A stretch of 34,965 nt of DNA from Reyranellaceae bacterium (GTDB lineage Bacteria > Pseudomonadota > Alphaproteobacteria > Reyranellales > Reyranellaceae), in NCBI GenBank assembly GCA_022844045.1, contig JALHMM010000072.1:1-34965 (forward strand). Reading direction: 5' to 3'. A program made the position numbers and the translations under genes. The notes beneath the pieces are model-generated. The model made no database searches. It saw only the letters and a list, made by a program, of their open reading frames with translations, and was not told where the DNA came from. Positions 1-8,085 of this stretch are shown piece by piece (the stretch's first letter is position 1; the number at the start of each line of letters is the position of its first letter).

Positions 1-2
1 AC

Positions 3-107
3 GAGGACATCGTCGAGGCCTGCTCCATCGCATGGCGCTTTCTCACCGACGATCCCCTGCGCATCCGATCCATCGGTCATCGATCATGGGCATGCGTCAG
101 TCTTTAG
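3..107 (+). pseudogene. C-terminal end of an IS630-type transposase (cut by window edge)
   Basis: An open frame enters from the left edge and stops with TAG at 105-107. Its last 34 residues contain EACSIAWRFL, then a short spacer, then RIRSIGHRSWA. This layout (an Ala/Cys-rich helix with AW, then I-x-SI-x-x-R-x-WA just before the stop) is what I know from the C-terminal tails of IS630/Tc1-type DDE transposases. The catalytic domain lies outside the window, so whether the element is intact cannot be told. No terminal inverted repeat is obvious between the stop and the palindromic repeat that begins 11 bases later. The family call rests on a short stretch and is moderate. Confidence 0.5.
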
Positions 108-118
108 GTGGGTTGGTA

Positions 119-230
119 TTACCTTCCCCCGGAGGGCGGAAGGGGGATGTCGAAGACGGACACCGAGTGTGCTGAAACATCCCCCATCCGTCGCGCTTCG
201 CGCGCCACCTTCCCCCTCCGGGGGAAGGTA
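119..230. repeat. Palindromic intergenic repeat, copy 1
   Basis: The outer arms TACCTTCCCCCGGAG and CTCCGGGGGAAGGTA are perfect reverse complements. Inside them sit a second pair, GGGGGATGT and ACATCCCCC. Two longer copies lie at 13004-13128 and 15483-15611. This copy lacks about 20 bases of the left arm present in the others (the part following GGAGGG). The repeat separates the transposase tail from the first RutA-type gene. It could fold into a long hairpin in RNA, so it may act as a terminator or processing site, but that is inference. Confidence 0.85.
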
Positions 231-312
231 AGCCCGGAAGGGTAGCGCCACGCTGGCACGTTGCTTGCTCCGGCTTCCGGCAAACGCTCGTCTCGCGTTC
301 AATGGAGGCCTC

Positions 313-1395
313 ATGGATATCGGCGTGTTCATTCCGATCGGCAACAATGGCTGGTTGATCTCGACGGCGTCGCCGCAATACATGCCGACGTTCGAGCTGA
401 ACAAGCAGATCGTCCAGAAAGCCGAGCGCTACGGCCTGGATTTTGCGCTGTCGATGATCAAGCTGCGCGGATTCGGCGGCAAGAGCGAATTCTGGGATCA
501 CAATCTCGAATCGTTCACGCTCATGGCCGGGCTAGCCGCGGTGACCACCCGCATCCAGCTCTATGCCTCGGTCGCGGTACTGACCATCCCACCAGCGATC
601 GTCGCGCGCATGGCCTCGACGATCGATTCGATCTCGGGCGGCCGCTTCGGCATCAATATCGTGTCGGGTTGGGCCAAGGACGAGTACGAGCAGATGGGGT
701 TGTGGCCGGGCGAGAAGTATTTCGGTATCCGCTACGACTACAGCACGGAGTACGTCACGGTCCTGCGCGACCTCTGGGAGAAAGGCAGCTCCGACTTCAA
801 GGGCACCTACTTCCAGATGACGGATTGCAAGCTCAGCCCGCAGCCTAAGGCGGACATGAAGATCGTCTGCGCCGGCCAAAGCCCGCGCGGCATGGAGTTC
901 GGTGCCACCTACTGCAATTACAACTTCACGCTGGGCAAGGGCGTGAACACGCCTACGGCGCACGCCCCGCTGAACGAGGCGATGGGGCAGGCGGCGGCCA
1001 AGACCGGCCGCGATGTCGGCAACTATGTGCTGATGATGGTCATCGCCGACGAGACCGACGAAGCCGCCATGGCCAAGTGGCGGCACTACAATGAGGGCGC
1101 AGATATGGGCGCCCTGGCGTGGATGTCGGGTCAGGCCAATTCCGATCCCAACGCGCCCGAGGGCGGTACGGCCAAGGCGATCTCCGCGCCGGAGGGGGCG
1201 ATCAACTTCAACATGGGCACCCTGGTCGGCTCCTATGCCTCCGTGGCGCGCATGCTCGACGAGTGCGCGACGGTCGTCGCGACCAAGGGCATCATGCTGA
1301 CCTTCGACGATTTCCTGATCGGCCTGGAGCAGTTCGGCCAACGCATCCAGCCGCTGATGAAAACCCGCCAGGAGAAGCTGAAGGCCGTCGCCTGA
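313..1395 (+). CDS. RutA-like flavin-dependent pyrimidine monooxygenase, divergent paralogue
   Basis: This 360-aa luciferase-like (LLM class) flavin monooxygenase matches RutA along its length. It has the N-terminal MDIGVFIPIGNNGWLIS, then MIKLRGFGG, FWDHNLESFTLMAGLAAVT and ATG-proximal blocks, ASTIDSISGGRFG and a C-terminal LTFDDFL...ERIQPLM-like block. RutA uses FMNH2 and O2 to open the uracil ring between N3 and C4, giving ureidoacrylate peracid. Start: ATG 313 with TGGAGG at 303-308 and the RutA-like N-terminus. Compared with the second copy at 5829 it differs around the middle (YCNYNFTLGKG instead of YADYNFCFGKG), has a remodelled segment near residues 270-300, and ends in TRQEKLKAVA rather than the QCR tail. 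It stands alone, convergent with the ABC ATPase gene 6 bases away. It may therefore act on a related ring (for example another pyrimidine or hydantoin-like compound); the substrate is not shown by the sequence. Confidence 0.85.
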   Translation: MDIGVFIPIGNNGWLISTASPQYMPTFELNKQIVQKAERYGLDFALSMIKLRGFGGKSEFWDHNLESFTLMAGLAAVTTRIQLYASVAVLTIPPAIVARMASTIDSISGGRFGINIVSGWAKDEYEQMGLWPGEKYFGIRYDYSTEYVTVLRDLWEKGSSDFKGTYFQMTDCKLSPQPKADMKIVCAGQSPRGMEFGATYCNYNFTLGKGVNTPTAHAPLNEAMGQAAAKTGRDVGNYVLMMVIADETDEAAMAKWRHYNEGADMGALAWMSGQANSDPNAPEGGTAKAISAPEGAINFNMGTLVGSYASVARMLDECATVVATKGIMLTFDDFLIGLEQFGQRIQPLMKTRQEKLKAVA

Positions 1396-1401
1396 CGGTC
1401 T

Positions 1402-2559
1402 TCAGCCGACAGCGGCGAGAGCCGGCTGCGCCTCGCGCGCACCGGCTCCGTCGTCCAGCAGCTTGACCTCGGACGCCGACCAGCGCGCGACTACTTTATC
1501 GCCGATGTCGATCGGATCGGCGAAGAAGTACTCGTCCAGGATGTTGGCGACGAATTCCTCACCATCAGCCGACTCGAGCGTGACCTTCACGTAGGAGCCC
1601 TGGTTCTCCAGGGTATGCACCTCGCTCAGCACCGCGTTGAGGCCGACCGTCGGCTTGGTGCCTGGCGGCACTTTCTCGATGGTGATCCGGTCGCGACGGA
1701 TGGAGCCCCAGAGCTTGGCGCCCCGCGCTGGCCGGATATCGCCGACCGGGATCGCGAAACGCGCGCCACTCTCGGCGACGACGGCGGCGGTGCCGTTCAG
1801 CACGCTTTCGACCGTGCCGCTGAGCACATTCTGCCCACCGACGAAGCGGGCGACGTAGGCGTTGCGCGGCGCGACGAAGATATCCCGCGCGCTGGCCGCC
1901 TGCTCGATGCGGCCCTGCGCCATCACTACGACCGTGTCGGCCACGGCGATCGCCTCGAGCTGGGTGTGCGTGACGTGCACGAAGGTGATGCCGAGTTCCC
2001 GCTGCACGCGGCGCAGCTCGCCACGCATGCGCAGGCGCAGATACTCGTCGAGCGCCGACAGCGGCTCGTCGAGCAGCAGCACGCGCGGATTGGTGATCAG
2101 CGCGCGGGCCAGCGCGACGCGCTGCTGCTGGCCGCCGGAGAGCTGGGCCGGCAGCCGGTCGGCGAACGTCTCGAGCTGTACTTTCGCCAGCAGCTCCCGT
2201 GCCTTGGCGTGGCGTTCCGACTGGCCGACTCCGCGCATCTTGAGCGCGAAGGCCACGTTGTCGAGCACGCTTCGGTGCGGGAACAGGGCGTAGCTCTGGA
2301 ACATCATCGCCGTGCCGCGCCGGATCTGCGGCAGCCCGATCACCGACTCGCCGCCGATACGGACGTCGCCCGATGTCGGGGTCTCGTGGCCCGCGATCAT
2401 GCGCAGGATCGTGGTCTTGCCGCAGCCGCTGGGCCCCAGAAGGCAGCAATAGGAGCCATGGGGGATCGTCAGACTGAGGTCGCGGATCGCCGTGGTCTCG
2501 CCAAAGCGCTTGGTGACTCCGACGACTTCCACTTCGCCGCTGCGATCGGACTCCGCCAT
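1402..2559 (-). CDS. ABC transporter ATP-binding protein, polyamine/opine type (PotA-like)
   Basis: A 385-aa cytoplasmic ATPase that powers the importer encoded by the three upstream genes. Walker A is GPSGCGKT at residues 42-49, the Q-loop is MMFQSYALFPH near 85-95, the ABC signature is LSGGQQQ at 140-146, Walker B is VLLLDEP at 160-166 and the switch histidine is H198. The usual VTHDQ is here VTHTQ, an uncommon change next to the H-loop. Residues from about 240 on form a TOBE-type regulatory domain, as in PotA/UgpC. The ATG at 2557-2559 is 4 bases past the stop of the adjacent permease gene, so it is the last gene of a four-gene operon (binding protein, two permeases, ATPase). The substrate is unproven; context suggests a nucleobase, ureide or amine. 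Confidence 0.92.
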   Translation of the reverse strand: MAESDRSGEVEVVGVTKRFGETTAIRDLSLTIPHGSYCCLLGPSGCGKTTILRMIAGHETPTSGDVRIGGESVIGLPQIRRGTAMMFQSYALFPHRSVLDNVAFALKMRGVGQSERHAKARELLAKVQLETFADRLPAQLSGGQQQRVALARALITNPRVLLLDEPLSALDEYLRLRMRGELRRVQRELGITFVHVTHTQLEAIAVADTVVVMAQGRIEQAASARDIFVAPRNAYVARFVGGQNVLSGTVESVLNGTAAVVAESGARFAIPVGDIRPARGAKLWGSIRRDRITIEKVPPGTKPTVGLNAVLSEVHTLENQGSYVKVTLESADGEEFVANILDEYFFADPIDIGDKVVARWSASEVKLLDDGAGAREAQPALAAVG

Positions 2560-2563
2560 GAAA

Positions 2564-3418
2564 CTACTCCGCCGCTGTCATGGTGGCCTGGCGGGCGCCG
2601 CGCGCCCGCCGTCGCTGGATCGCCGCGATCGACGCCAGGGCGAGGACGATCACGACGAACGATACGATCGTGGTGACGGCGCCGACGGCGTAGAGCGCCG
2701 GCGAGGTCACGTTGGTCGTCATTGCCCAGATTTCGAGCGGCAAGGTGTTCTGGCTGCCTGCCGTGATCGATGTGCGGGCGATCTCGTCGTAAGACAGCGT
2801 GAAGCCGAACAGCGCGACGCCGATGATGCCGGGCAGCAGCATCGGGATCGTCACTTCCTTGAGCCGCTGCCAGTTGGTCGCGCCAAGGTCGGTCGCGGCC
2901 TCCTCGTAGGAGCGGTTGAAGCGGCCCAGCACGGCGAACATGATCAGCAGGCCGAAGGGCAGCGTCCAGGTGAGCTGCGCGCCGAGGCCCGAGGTCAGCC
3001 AGTTGGTCTGCAGCCCGAGCAGGCGGAAGGTCAGCGCGATGCCCAGGCCGACGAAGAGTCCCGGCATGATCAGGCTGGCGATCACCAGGTAGAAGGCGGT
3101 GGCCGAGCCGCGGAAGCGCCGGCGGAAGCCTAATCCCGCGACCACCGACAGCACGACGGTGATGACGGCGACAATCGCGGCGAGCCCGATCGAGCGCGTG
3201 AACGAGCCGGCGATGTCGCCGACCCGCTTCTGCGAGAACAGCGCGTCGAACCAGTGCAGCGAGACGCCGTTCATCGGAAACGTCATGCCGCCGCTGGGGC
3301 CCTGGAACGACAGGATGTAGATCACCGTCATCGGCCCATAGAGGAAGACGACGAACAGCGTGAAGAAGGCCGCGTAGGCGTAGAAGGTCCAGGGGCGGCG
3401 GCTGTCGGCGGTCTGCAT
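2564..3418 (-). CDS. ABC transporter permease, PotC-like
   Basis: A 284-aa inner-membrane permease with about six hydrophobic segments, beginning near residue 12 and again near 77, 107, 148, 190 and 240. The cytoplasmic EAA loop that contacts the ATPase is visible as YEEAATDLGA at 171-180, followed by a conserved P and G. Length and order match the PotC/YdcV family of polyamine- and Fe-type importers. The start codon lies 9 bases past the stop of the partner permease, so the two are co-transcribed. Nothing in the sequence names the substrate. Confidence 0.9.
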   Translation of the reverse strand: MQTADSRRPWTFYAYAAFFTLFVVFLYGPMTVIYILSFQGPSGGMTFPMNGVSLHWFDALFSQKRVGDIAGSFTRSIGLAAIVAVITVVLSVVAGLGFRRRFRGSATAFYLVIASLIMPGLFVGLGIALTFRLLGLQTNWLTSGLGAQLTWTLPFGLLIMFAVLGRFNRSYEEAATDLGATNWQRLKEVTIPMLLPGIIGVALFGFTLSYDEIARTSITAGSQNTLPLEIWAMTTNVTSPALYAVGAVTTIVSFVVIVLALASIAAIQRRRARGARQATMTAAE

Positions 3419-3427
3419 GGTGCCTCC

Positions 3428-4354
3428 CTAGCGCGCCAGTTCCTTGCGCACATCGACCAGGCGCAGGATGCCCGCCACCATCAGGGTGACGATGATGACC
3501 ATGATGACGGCGCTGGCCGCCGCCGGCGGATACTGCAGGGCCGCGACTTCGTTTTGCAGCGCCGAGACGACGGAGGCGCTCTGGCCGCCGCTGAGCGTGC
3601 GCACGACGAAGGAGTCGCCCATGACCAGGGTGACGACGAAGATCGAGCCCAGCGCGATGCCGCTCTTGCTCAGCGGCAGCACGACCTCGGTCATCACCCG
3701 CCAGCGGCTGGCGCCGGCGTCGTGGGCGGCTTCGAGCAGGCTTCTGTCGATGCGCGCCATGGAGTTGAAGATCGGCACCACCATGAACAGCGTGAACAGG
3801 TGCACGTAGGCGACGATCACCGCGAAGTCGGAGAACAGCAGGAACTCGAGCGGCTCCGAGGTCGCGCCGGAATTGATCAGCATCTGGTTGAAGATGCCGT
3901 TGCGACCGAGGAACGGGATCCACGAGATCATGCGGATGATGTTCGAGGTCAGGAACGGCACGGTGCAGAGCAGAAAGAGCGCCACCTGCCACAGCGTGCC
4001 GCGCACATGGAAGACCAGGAAATAGGCGACGTTGAAGCCGAGCAGGAACGTGATGGCCCAGACGATGACGGCGAACTTGATCGAGCTGGCGTAGAGCCGC
4101 AGCGTGACTTCCGAGCGGAACAGCTCGGCGTAGTTGTCGAAGATGAAGGCGGGGATGATGTCGGCGCGGCTGTAATCGAAGAAGCTGACCGCGACCACCA
4201 CCAGCATCGGCAGGCCGAAGAACAGCGCCAGCACGATGACCATCGGCGCCACCTGGAACCAGGAGGCGCGCTCGCCGCTGTCGTCGCCCGCCGCTGCCGC
4301 AGCGGTGGCGGCCGAGCCGTTCAGCCCGCCCGCCGCCGGATCAAGAATGGCCAT
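3428..4354 (-). CDS. ABC transporter permease, PotB-like
   Basis: A 308-aa inner-membrane permease. An Ala/Gly-rich cytoplasmic N-terminus of about 30 residues precedes the first membrane segment (about 35-58). Further hydrophobic segments are spread to residue 300. The EAA loop reads LLEAAHDAGASRW and continues to LPLSKSG, as in the PotB/YdcU family. It pairs with the PotC-like permease immediately downstream to form the channel. The binding-protein gene ends 18 bases upstream, which fits one operon reading binding protein, permease B, permease C, ATPase. Confidence 0.9.
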   Translation of the reverse strand: MAILDPAAGGLNGSAATAAAAAGDDSGERASWFQVAPMVIVLALFFGLPMLVVVAVSFFDYSRADIIPAFIFDNYAELFRSEVTLRLYASSIKFAVIVWAITFLLGFNVAYFLVFHVRGTLWQVALFLLCTVPFLTSNIIRMISWIPFLGRNGIFNQMLINSGATSEPLEFLLFSDFAVIVAYVHLFTLFMVVPIFNSMARIDRSLLEAAHDAGASRWRVMTEVVLPLSKSGIALGSIFVVTLVMGDSFVVRTLSGGQSASVVSALQNEVAALQYPPAAASAVIMVIIVTLMVAGILRLVDVRKELAR

Positions 4355-4372
4355 GTCGCGACGGCATGATGC

Positions 4373-5692
4373 TCAGGACGAGACGAACTCGTTCCAGCGT
4401 CGCGTCAGGTGACGGTCCTCGTCCATCACGGTGTTCCAGCACGCGATGTTGCCCATGCGGTCCCAGATCGCGCCGCCGTCGCGCACGGTGCCCTTCTTCT
4501 CCATCAACGCACCGTAGGGATCTTTGATGTCGACCGCGGCGGGCTTGCCGTCGTACCAGTAGTCCCATTCCTCCGGCGTGAGGAATTTCTTGGCGGTCGA
4601 TGGCACCGCCGAGTAGTAGCCCTGCTTGGCGATGAAGCCGCCCTGCCAGCCCGCGTTGTACCAGTTCATGTACTCATAGGCGCAGTCGAGCTTCAGGCCG
4701 CTGAGATGCGCCATTGGCGCCAGGCCGACGAACCAGCCGCGATAGCCTTCCTTGAGCGGCACGTAGTAGCAGTCGATGCCGCGCGAGCGCACCGCCGTCA
4801 CCGCCGGCGACCACATCGACTGTATGACCACCTCGCCCGAGGCCATCAGGTTCACCGACTGGTCAAAGGTGCTCCAGAACGAGCGGAAATGGCCGCCCTT
4901 CTTGAGATCGATCATGATCTTGATCGTCCTGTCGATCTCGTCCTTGGTCATGTTGCCCTTGTCGGCGTACTTGAAGTCGCCGCGCGCTTCGAGCGCCATG
5001 GCGACGTCCATCACGCCGACCGGCCCGAAGTCGACCAGCGCCGTCTTGCCTTTGTACTTGGGATCGAGCAGGTCCTTCCAGCTCGTGACCTTGTCGCGAC
5101 CGCCCACGAGGTCCGGCCGGATGCCGAGCGTGTCGGCGTTGTAGATCGTCGGCAGCATCGTCAGGAACTCGGTCGGCTTGGACGCGAGCTTCTTGCCGTC
5201 CGCCGCCTCGTAGAACATCGCCTCGATCGGCGCGAGGCCCTGCGTGGTGGCCATCTTGCCGTTGGGATAGCTGCCCTTGGTGAAGAGCGGCACGGTCTCG
5301 CCCCACAGCTTGTATTTCGCCACCGGGATCGGCGCCAGCACGCCCTTGCCCACGAGATAGGGCAGCTTAGTGCTGTCGATGTTGTTGATGTCGATCGTGT
5401 TCGGTTGGGTCAGCGACCGGTTGAGCTGCACGTCGTCAGTGATCGCCTGCATCGTGATCTTGAAACCGAGATCCTTGCTCGCTTGCTCGGCGATCTCCTT
5501 GATCGCGGCGTACGAGCCGCCGGCGTGGATGAGCGTGATGTCCTTGATGTTCTGCGCCCACACCGTGGGAAAGCCCATCGAGACCGTCGCGGCAGCGGCG
5601 CCGCCTGCCGCGGCGCCCTTGAGAAGGGTTCGTCGGCCGAGCTTGTTGTTGGTGCCGGAGAACTTGCCGGCTTCAGAAGCGCCACGAGTCAT
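4373..5692 (-). CDS. Tat-exported ABC substrate-binding protein (PotD/SBP_bac_8 type)
   Basis: A 439-aa periplasmic solute-binding protein that delivers ligand to the permease pair. The start is ATG at 5690-5692, preceded by TGGAGGTGG. A longer frame runs upstream to 5863 but would overlap the rutA start region. A twin-arginine signal is visible (GRRTLLKG, RR at 20-21), with an Ala-rich hydrophobic core and likely cleavage near VWA-Q (46/47). The mature protein begins ITLIHAGGSY-like and contains conserved WK-DLLDPKYKGK and a C-terminal WDRMGNIACWN segment typical of polyamine/opine-type binding proteins. It is first in the four-gene importer operon and divergent from rutA with 136 bp between, so shared control with the Rut operon is plausible. 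Ligand unknown. Confidence 0.88.
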   Translation of the reverse strand: MTRGASEAGKFSGTNNKLGRRTLLKGAAAGGAAAATVSMGFPTVWAQNIKDITLIHAGGSYAAIKEIAEQASKDLGFKITMQAITDDVQLNRSLTQPNTIDINNIDSTKLPYLVGKGVLAPIPVAKYKLWGETVPLFTKGSYPNGKMATTQGLAPIEAMFYEAADGKKLASKPTEFLTMLPTIYNADTLGIRPDLVGGRDKVTSWKDLLDPKYKGKTALVDFGPVGVMDVAMALEARGDFKYADKGNMTKDEIDRTIKIMIDLKKGGHFRSFWSTFDQSVNLMASGEVVIQSMWSPAVTAVRSRGIDCYYVPLKEGYRGWFVGLAPMAHLSGLKLDCAYEYMNWYNAGWQGGFIAKQGYYSAVPSTAKKFLTPEEWDYWYDGKPAAVDIKDPYGALMEKKGTVRDGGAIWDRMGNIACWNTVMDEDRHLTRRWNEFVSS

Positions 5693-5828
5693 CTGCCACC
5701 TCCATTCAACGTCGATCCCGCGTTGGGTCGTGGCTGTTTCCGCAAGATCCGTGCCAGCAACTTCCGTGTGTCGTGGTCCAGGACTTGCACATGGGCCCAC
5801 AGCGCTCGTGTTGCAGGAGTCGGTGTCC
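5693..5828. promoter_or_regulatory. Divergent control region between importer operon and rut operon
   Basis: These 136 bases separate the binding-protein start (minus strand) from the rutA start (plus strand), so promoters for both operons must lie here or overlap the gene starts. The ribosome binding sites are visible: TGGAGGTGG read on the minus strand at the left end, and AGGAG at 5815-5819 for rutA. I looked for the TTGACCA-N2-TGGTCAA type operator known for E. coli RutR and did not find it; only a weak TGGTCC is present. The regulatory role follows from geometry, not from a recognised site. Confidence 0.45.
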
Positions 5829-6920
5829 ATGGAGATCGGCGTCTTCATTCCCATCGGCAGCAACGGCTGGCTGATCTCGACGACGTCGCCGCGATACAGG
5901 CCCAGCTTCGAGCTGAACCGCGATGTGACGCTCAGCGCGGAGCGCTATGGCCTCGATTTTGTGCTGTCGATGATCAAGCTGCGCGGTTTTGGCGGCACGA
6001 GTGAATTTTGGGATCACAATCTCGACTCGTTCACGCTGATGGCCGGCCTCGCCGCCGTGACGTCACGCATTCGTTTGTATGCAACGGTGCCGACTCTGGC
6101 TGTTCCGCCGGCAATCGCCGCCAGAATGGCCTCGACCATCGATTCGATTTCCAACGGTCGGTTCGGGCTGAACGTGATTACGGGCTGGCAACGGCCGGAG
6201 TATTCGCAGATGGGCTTGTGGCCGGGCGACGACTACTTTGCGCACCGCTACCGCTACGCGGCCGAATATGTGCAGGTGTTGCGCGACTTGTGGGAGCGCG
6301 GCGTGTCGGATCTGCGGGGTGAATTCTTCACCATGCGCGACTGTAAGCTGAGCCCGCGGCCCAAAGCCGACATGAAGGTGATCTGCGCCGGCACCAGCGA
6401 TCCCGGTATGGAGTTCACGGCGAGGTACGCCGATTACAATTTCTGCTTCGGCAAGGGCATCAACACGCCCACGGCGTGCACTGACCTTGTCGAGCGCATG
6501 CAGTCCTTCGCCGGCAAGGCCGGCCGCACGGTGGCGAGCTACGCGCTCTTCATGGTGATCACGGGTGAGACCGACGAGGAAGCCGAAGCCAAGTGGCGGC
6601 TCTATCGCGACGGCGCCGATCTGCAGGCGCTGTCCTGGTTGGTCGAGCAGGCGACCGCCGACAAGAACCCGGCCGGTGGCAGCAACGTACGACACGTCGT
6701 CGATCCGAAGTCGATGGTAAACCTCAACATCGGCCTGTTGCTGGGCTCGCACGCCAAGGTCGCGCGGTTGCTCGACGAGGTCGCGACCATTCCCGGCCTG
6801 GCCGGCGTGCTGCTGACCTTCGACGAGTTCATCAGCGGTACGCGGATCTTCGGCGAGCGCATCCAGCCGCTGATGCAATGCCGCCGCCACGTCACACCTT
6901 TCGCACAGGCCGCCGAATGA
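5829..6920 (+). CDS. rutA: Pyrimidine monooxygenase RutA
   Basis: A 363-aa flavin-dependent monooxygenase of the luciferase-like class, the same size as I recall for E. coli RutA. It opens uracil or thymine with FMNH2 and O2 to ureidoacrylate peracid, with flavin reduced by a separate reductase (RutF, not seen here). Recognised blocks are IGVFIPIGSNGWLIS at the start, SMIKLRGFGG, FWDHNLDSFTLMAGLAAVT, ATIDSIS-like STIDSISNGRFG, YADYNFCFGKG and ERIQPLMQCR at the end. These match E. coli RutA more closely than the paralogue at 313 does. Start: ATG 5829 with AGGAG ten bases upstream; longer upstream frames lack any RutA similarity. The stop overlaps the rutB start (ATGA), so translation is coupled. 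Confidence 0.95.
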   Translation: MEIGVFIPIGSNGWLISTTSPRYRPSFELNRDVTLSAERYGLDFVLSMIKLRGFGGTSEFWDHNLDSFTLMAGLAAVTSRIRLYATVPTLAVPPAIAARMASTIDSISNGRFGLNVITGWQRPEYSQMGLWPGDDYFAHRYRYAAEYVQVLRDLWERGVSDLRGEFFTMRDCKLSPRPKADMKVICAGTSDPGMEFTARYADYNFCFGKGINTPTACTDLVERMQSFAGKAGRTVASYALFMVITGETDEEAEAKWRLYRDGADLQALSWLVEQATADKNPAGGSNVRHVVDPKSMVNLNIGLLLGSHAKVARLLDEVATIPGLAGVLLTFDEFISGTRIFGERIQPLMQCRRHVTPFAQAAE

Positions 6921-7678
6921 CCAATCCCGTCAGCTATTTCCCGCCCGAGGATCCCGCGGCGCGCCTGCTGCAGGCGAAGCCGGAGCCGATGATGATCCGC
7001 CCGGCCGAAACGGCCCTGATCATCGTCGACATGCAGAACGCCTATGCCTCGCCGGGCGGCTATCTCGACCTCGCCGGCTTCGACATCTCCGGCGCCGCGC
7101 CGGCGATCGAAAGGATCGACGAGGCGGCCAAGGCGGCGCGCGCGGTCGGCATGCCGGTGATCTTCTTCCAGAACGGCTGGGACAAGGACTATGTCGAGGC
7201 CGGCGGGCCGGGCTCGCCCAACTGGCACAAGTCGAACGCGCTGAAGACCATGCGCAAACGGCCGGAGCTGATGGGCAAGCTGCTGGCCAAGGGCGGCTGG
7301 GATTACGAGCTGGTCGAGGCGCTGCCGCCGCAGCCCGGCGACATTGTCGTGCCTAAGCCGCGCTACAGCGCCTTCTTCAACACCAACCTCGACAGCATCC
7401 TGCGCGCCCGCGGCATCCGCACGCTGGTCTTCACCGGCGTCGCCACCAATGTCTGCGTCGAGTCGACGCTGCGCGACGGCTTCTTTCTCGAGTATTTCGG
7501 TGTCGTGCTGCACGACGCCACGCACCACGCCGGGCCCGACTTCATCCAGAAGGCCTCGCTCTACAACATCGAGAGTTTCTTCGGCTGGGTCTCGTCGACC
7601 GAGGAATTCACCAAAGCGCTCAAGGCCAATGCCAATCCGCTGGCGCCCCATCCGCCAACAAACAAGGGAGATGCCTGA
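6917..7678 (+). CDS. rutB: Ureidoacrylate amidohydrolase RutB
   Basis: A 253-aa cysteine hydrolase of the isochorismatase fold. It hydrolyses ureidoacrylate (or its peracid) to aminoacrylate plus carbamate, which decays to ammonia and CO2. The expected triad is present: D38 in VDMQN, K147 in VVPKPRYS and C180 in GVATNVCVES. These correspond to D24, K133 and C166 of E. coli RutB as I remember it, with a constant offset of 14. The start ATG overlaps the rutA stop, and the stop overlaps the rutC start (TGATG), so the gene is the second of a tightly coupled operon. Confidence 0.95.
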   Translation: MTNPVSYFPPEDPAARLLQAKPEPMMIRPAETALIIVDMQNAYASPGGYLDLAGFDISGAAPAIERIDEAAKAARAVGMPVIFFQNGWDKDYVEAGGPGSPNWHKSNALKTMRKRPELMGKLLAKGGWDYELVEALPPQPGDIVVPKPRYSAFFNTNLDSILRARGIRTLVFTGVATNVCVESTLRDGFFLEYFGVVLHDATHHAGPDFIQKASLYNIESFFGWVSSTEEFTKALKANANPLAPHPPTNKGDA

Positions 7679-8070
7679 TGCCGATGATCCCGATCATTCC
7701 GCCGGGTACCGGCAAGACCCTGGCGCCGTACTCGCCTGGCGCTATGGCCGATGGCGTCGTCTATGTCGCGGGCACCCTGGCGCTCGATGCCGACACCAAT
7801 GTCGTGCATGTCGGCGACGCGGCGGCGCAGACCGACTACGTGCTGAAGACCATCCAGTCGGTGATCGAGACCGCCGGCGGCACCATGGCCGATGTCACCT
7901 TCAACCAGATCTTTCTCACCGACTGGGCGCACTACGCGGCGATCAACAGCGTCTACGCGAAGTACTTCCCGGGCGACAAGCCGGCGCGCTACTGCATCCA
8001 GTGCGGCCTGGTGAAAAAGGAGGCGCTGGTCGAGATCGCCACCATCGCGCATGTCGGCCGCAAGGCCTGA
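7678..8070 (+). CDS. rutC: RutC, RidA-family aminoacrylate/peracid enzyme
   Basis: A 130-aa protein of the YjgF/RidA/UK114 family, normal family length, probably trimeric. In the Rut pathway RutC acts after RutB on 3-aminoacrylate or its peracid; later work on the family favours a deaminase/imine-hydrolase type role. The conserved arginine (R104 in ARYCIQCG) and the acidic residue E119 near the C-terminus, both part of the RidA active-site cleft, are present. The segment PYSPGAMADGVVYVAG is the usual RidA entry. The ATG shares one base with the rutB stop. Confidence 0.94.
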   Translation: MPMIPIIPPGTGKTLAPYSPGAMADGVVYVAGTLALDADTNVVHVGDAAAQTDYVLKTIQSVIETAGGTMADVTFNQIFLTDWAHYAAINSVYAKYFPGDKPARYCIQCGLVKKEALVEIATIAHVGRKA

Positions 8071-8085
8071 TCGCCGCCTCACATC

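Noticed and set aside
119..230. A CRISPR-like array
   Set aside because: The repeats are single, widely separated palindromes with no regular spacers.
2469..3992. A 507-codon open frame on the minus strand
   Set aside because: It runs out of frame through the two permease genes and is His/Arg-rich as expected for a shadow of GC-rich coding DNA; the permease frames have EAA loops and membrane segments.
5693..5828. A RutR operator between the importer and rut operons
   Set aside because: No TTGACCA-N2-TGGTCAA-like palindrome is present; a lone TGGTCC is not enough.
5693..5863. Extension of the binding protein to an ATG at 5863
   Set aside because: It would place 57 residues before the twin-arginine signal and overlap the rutA start; ATG 5692 has a strong ribosome site.
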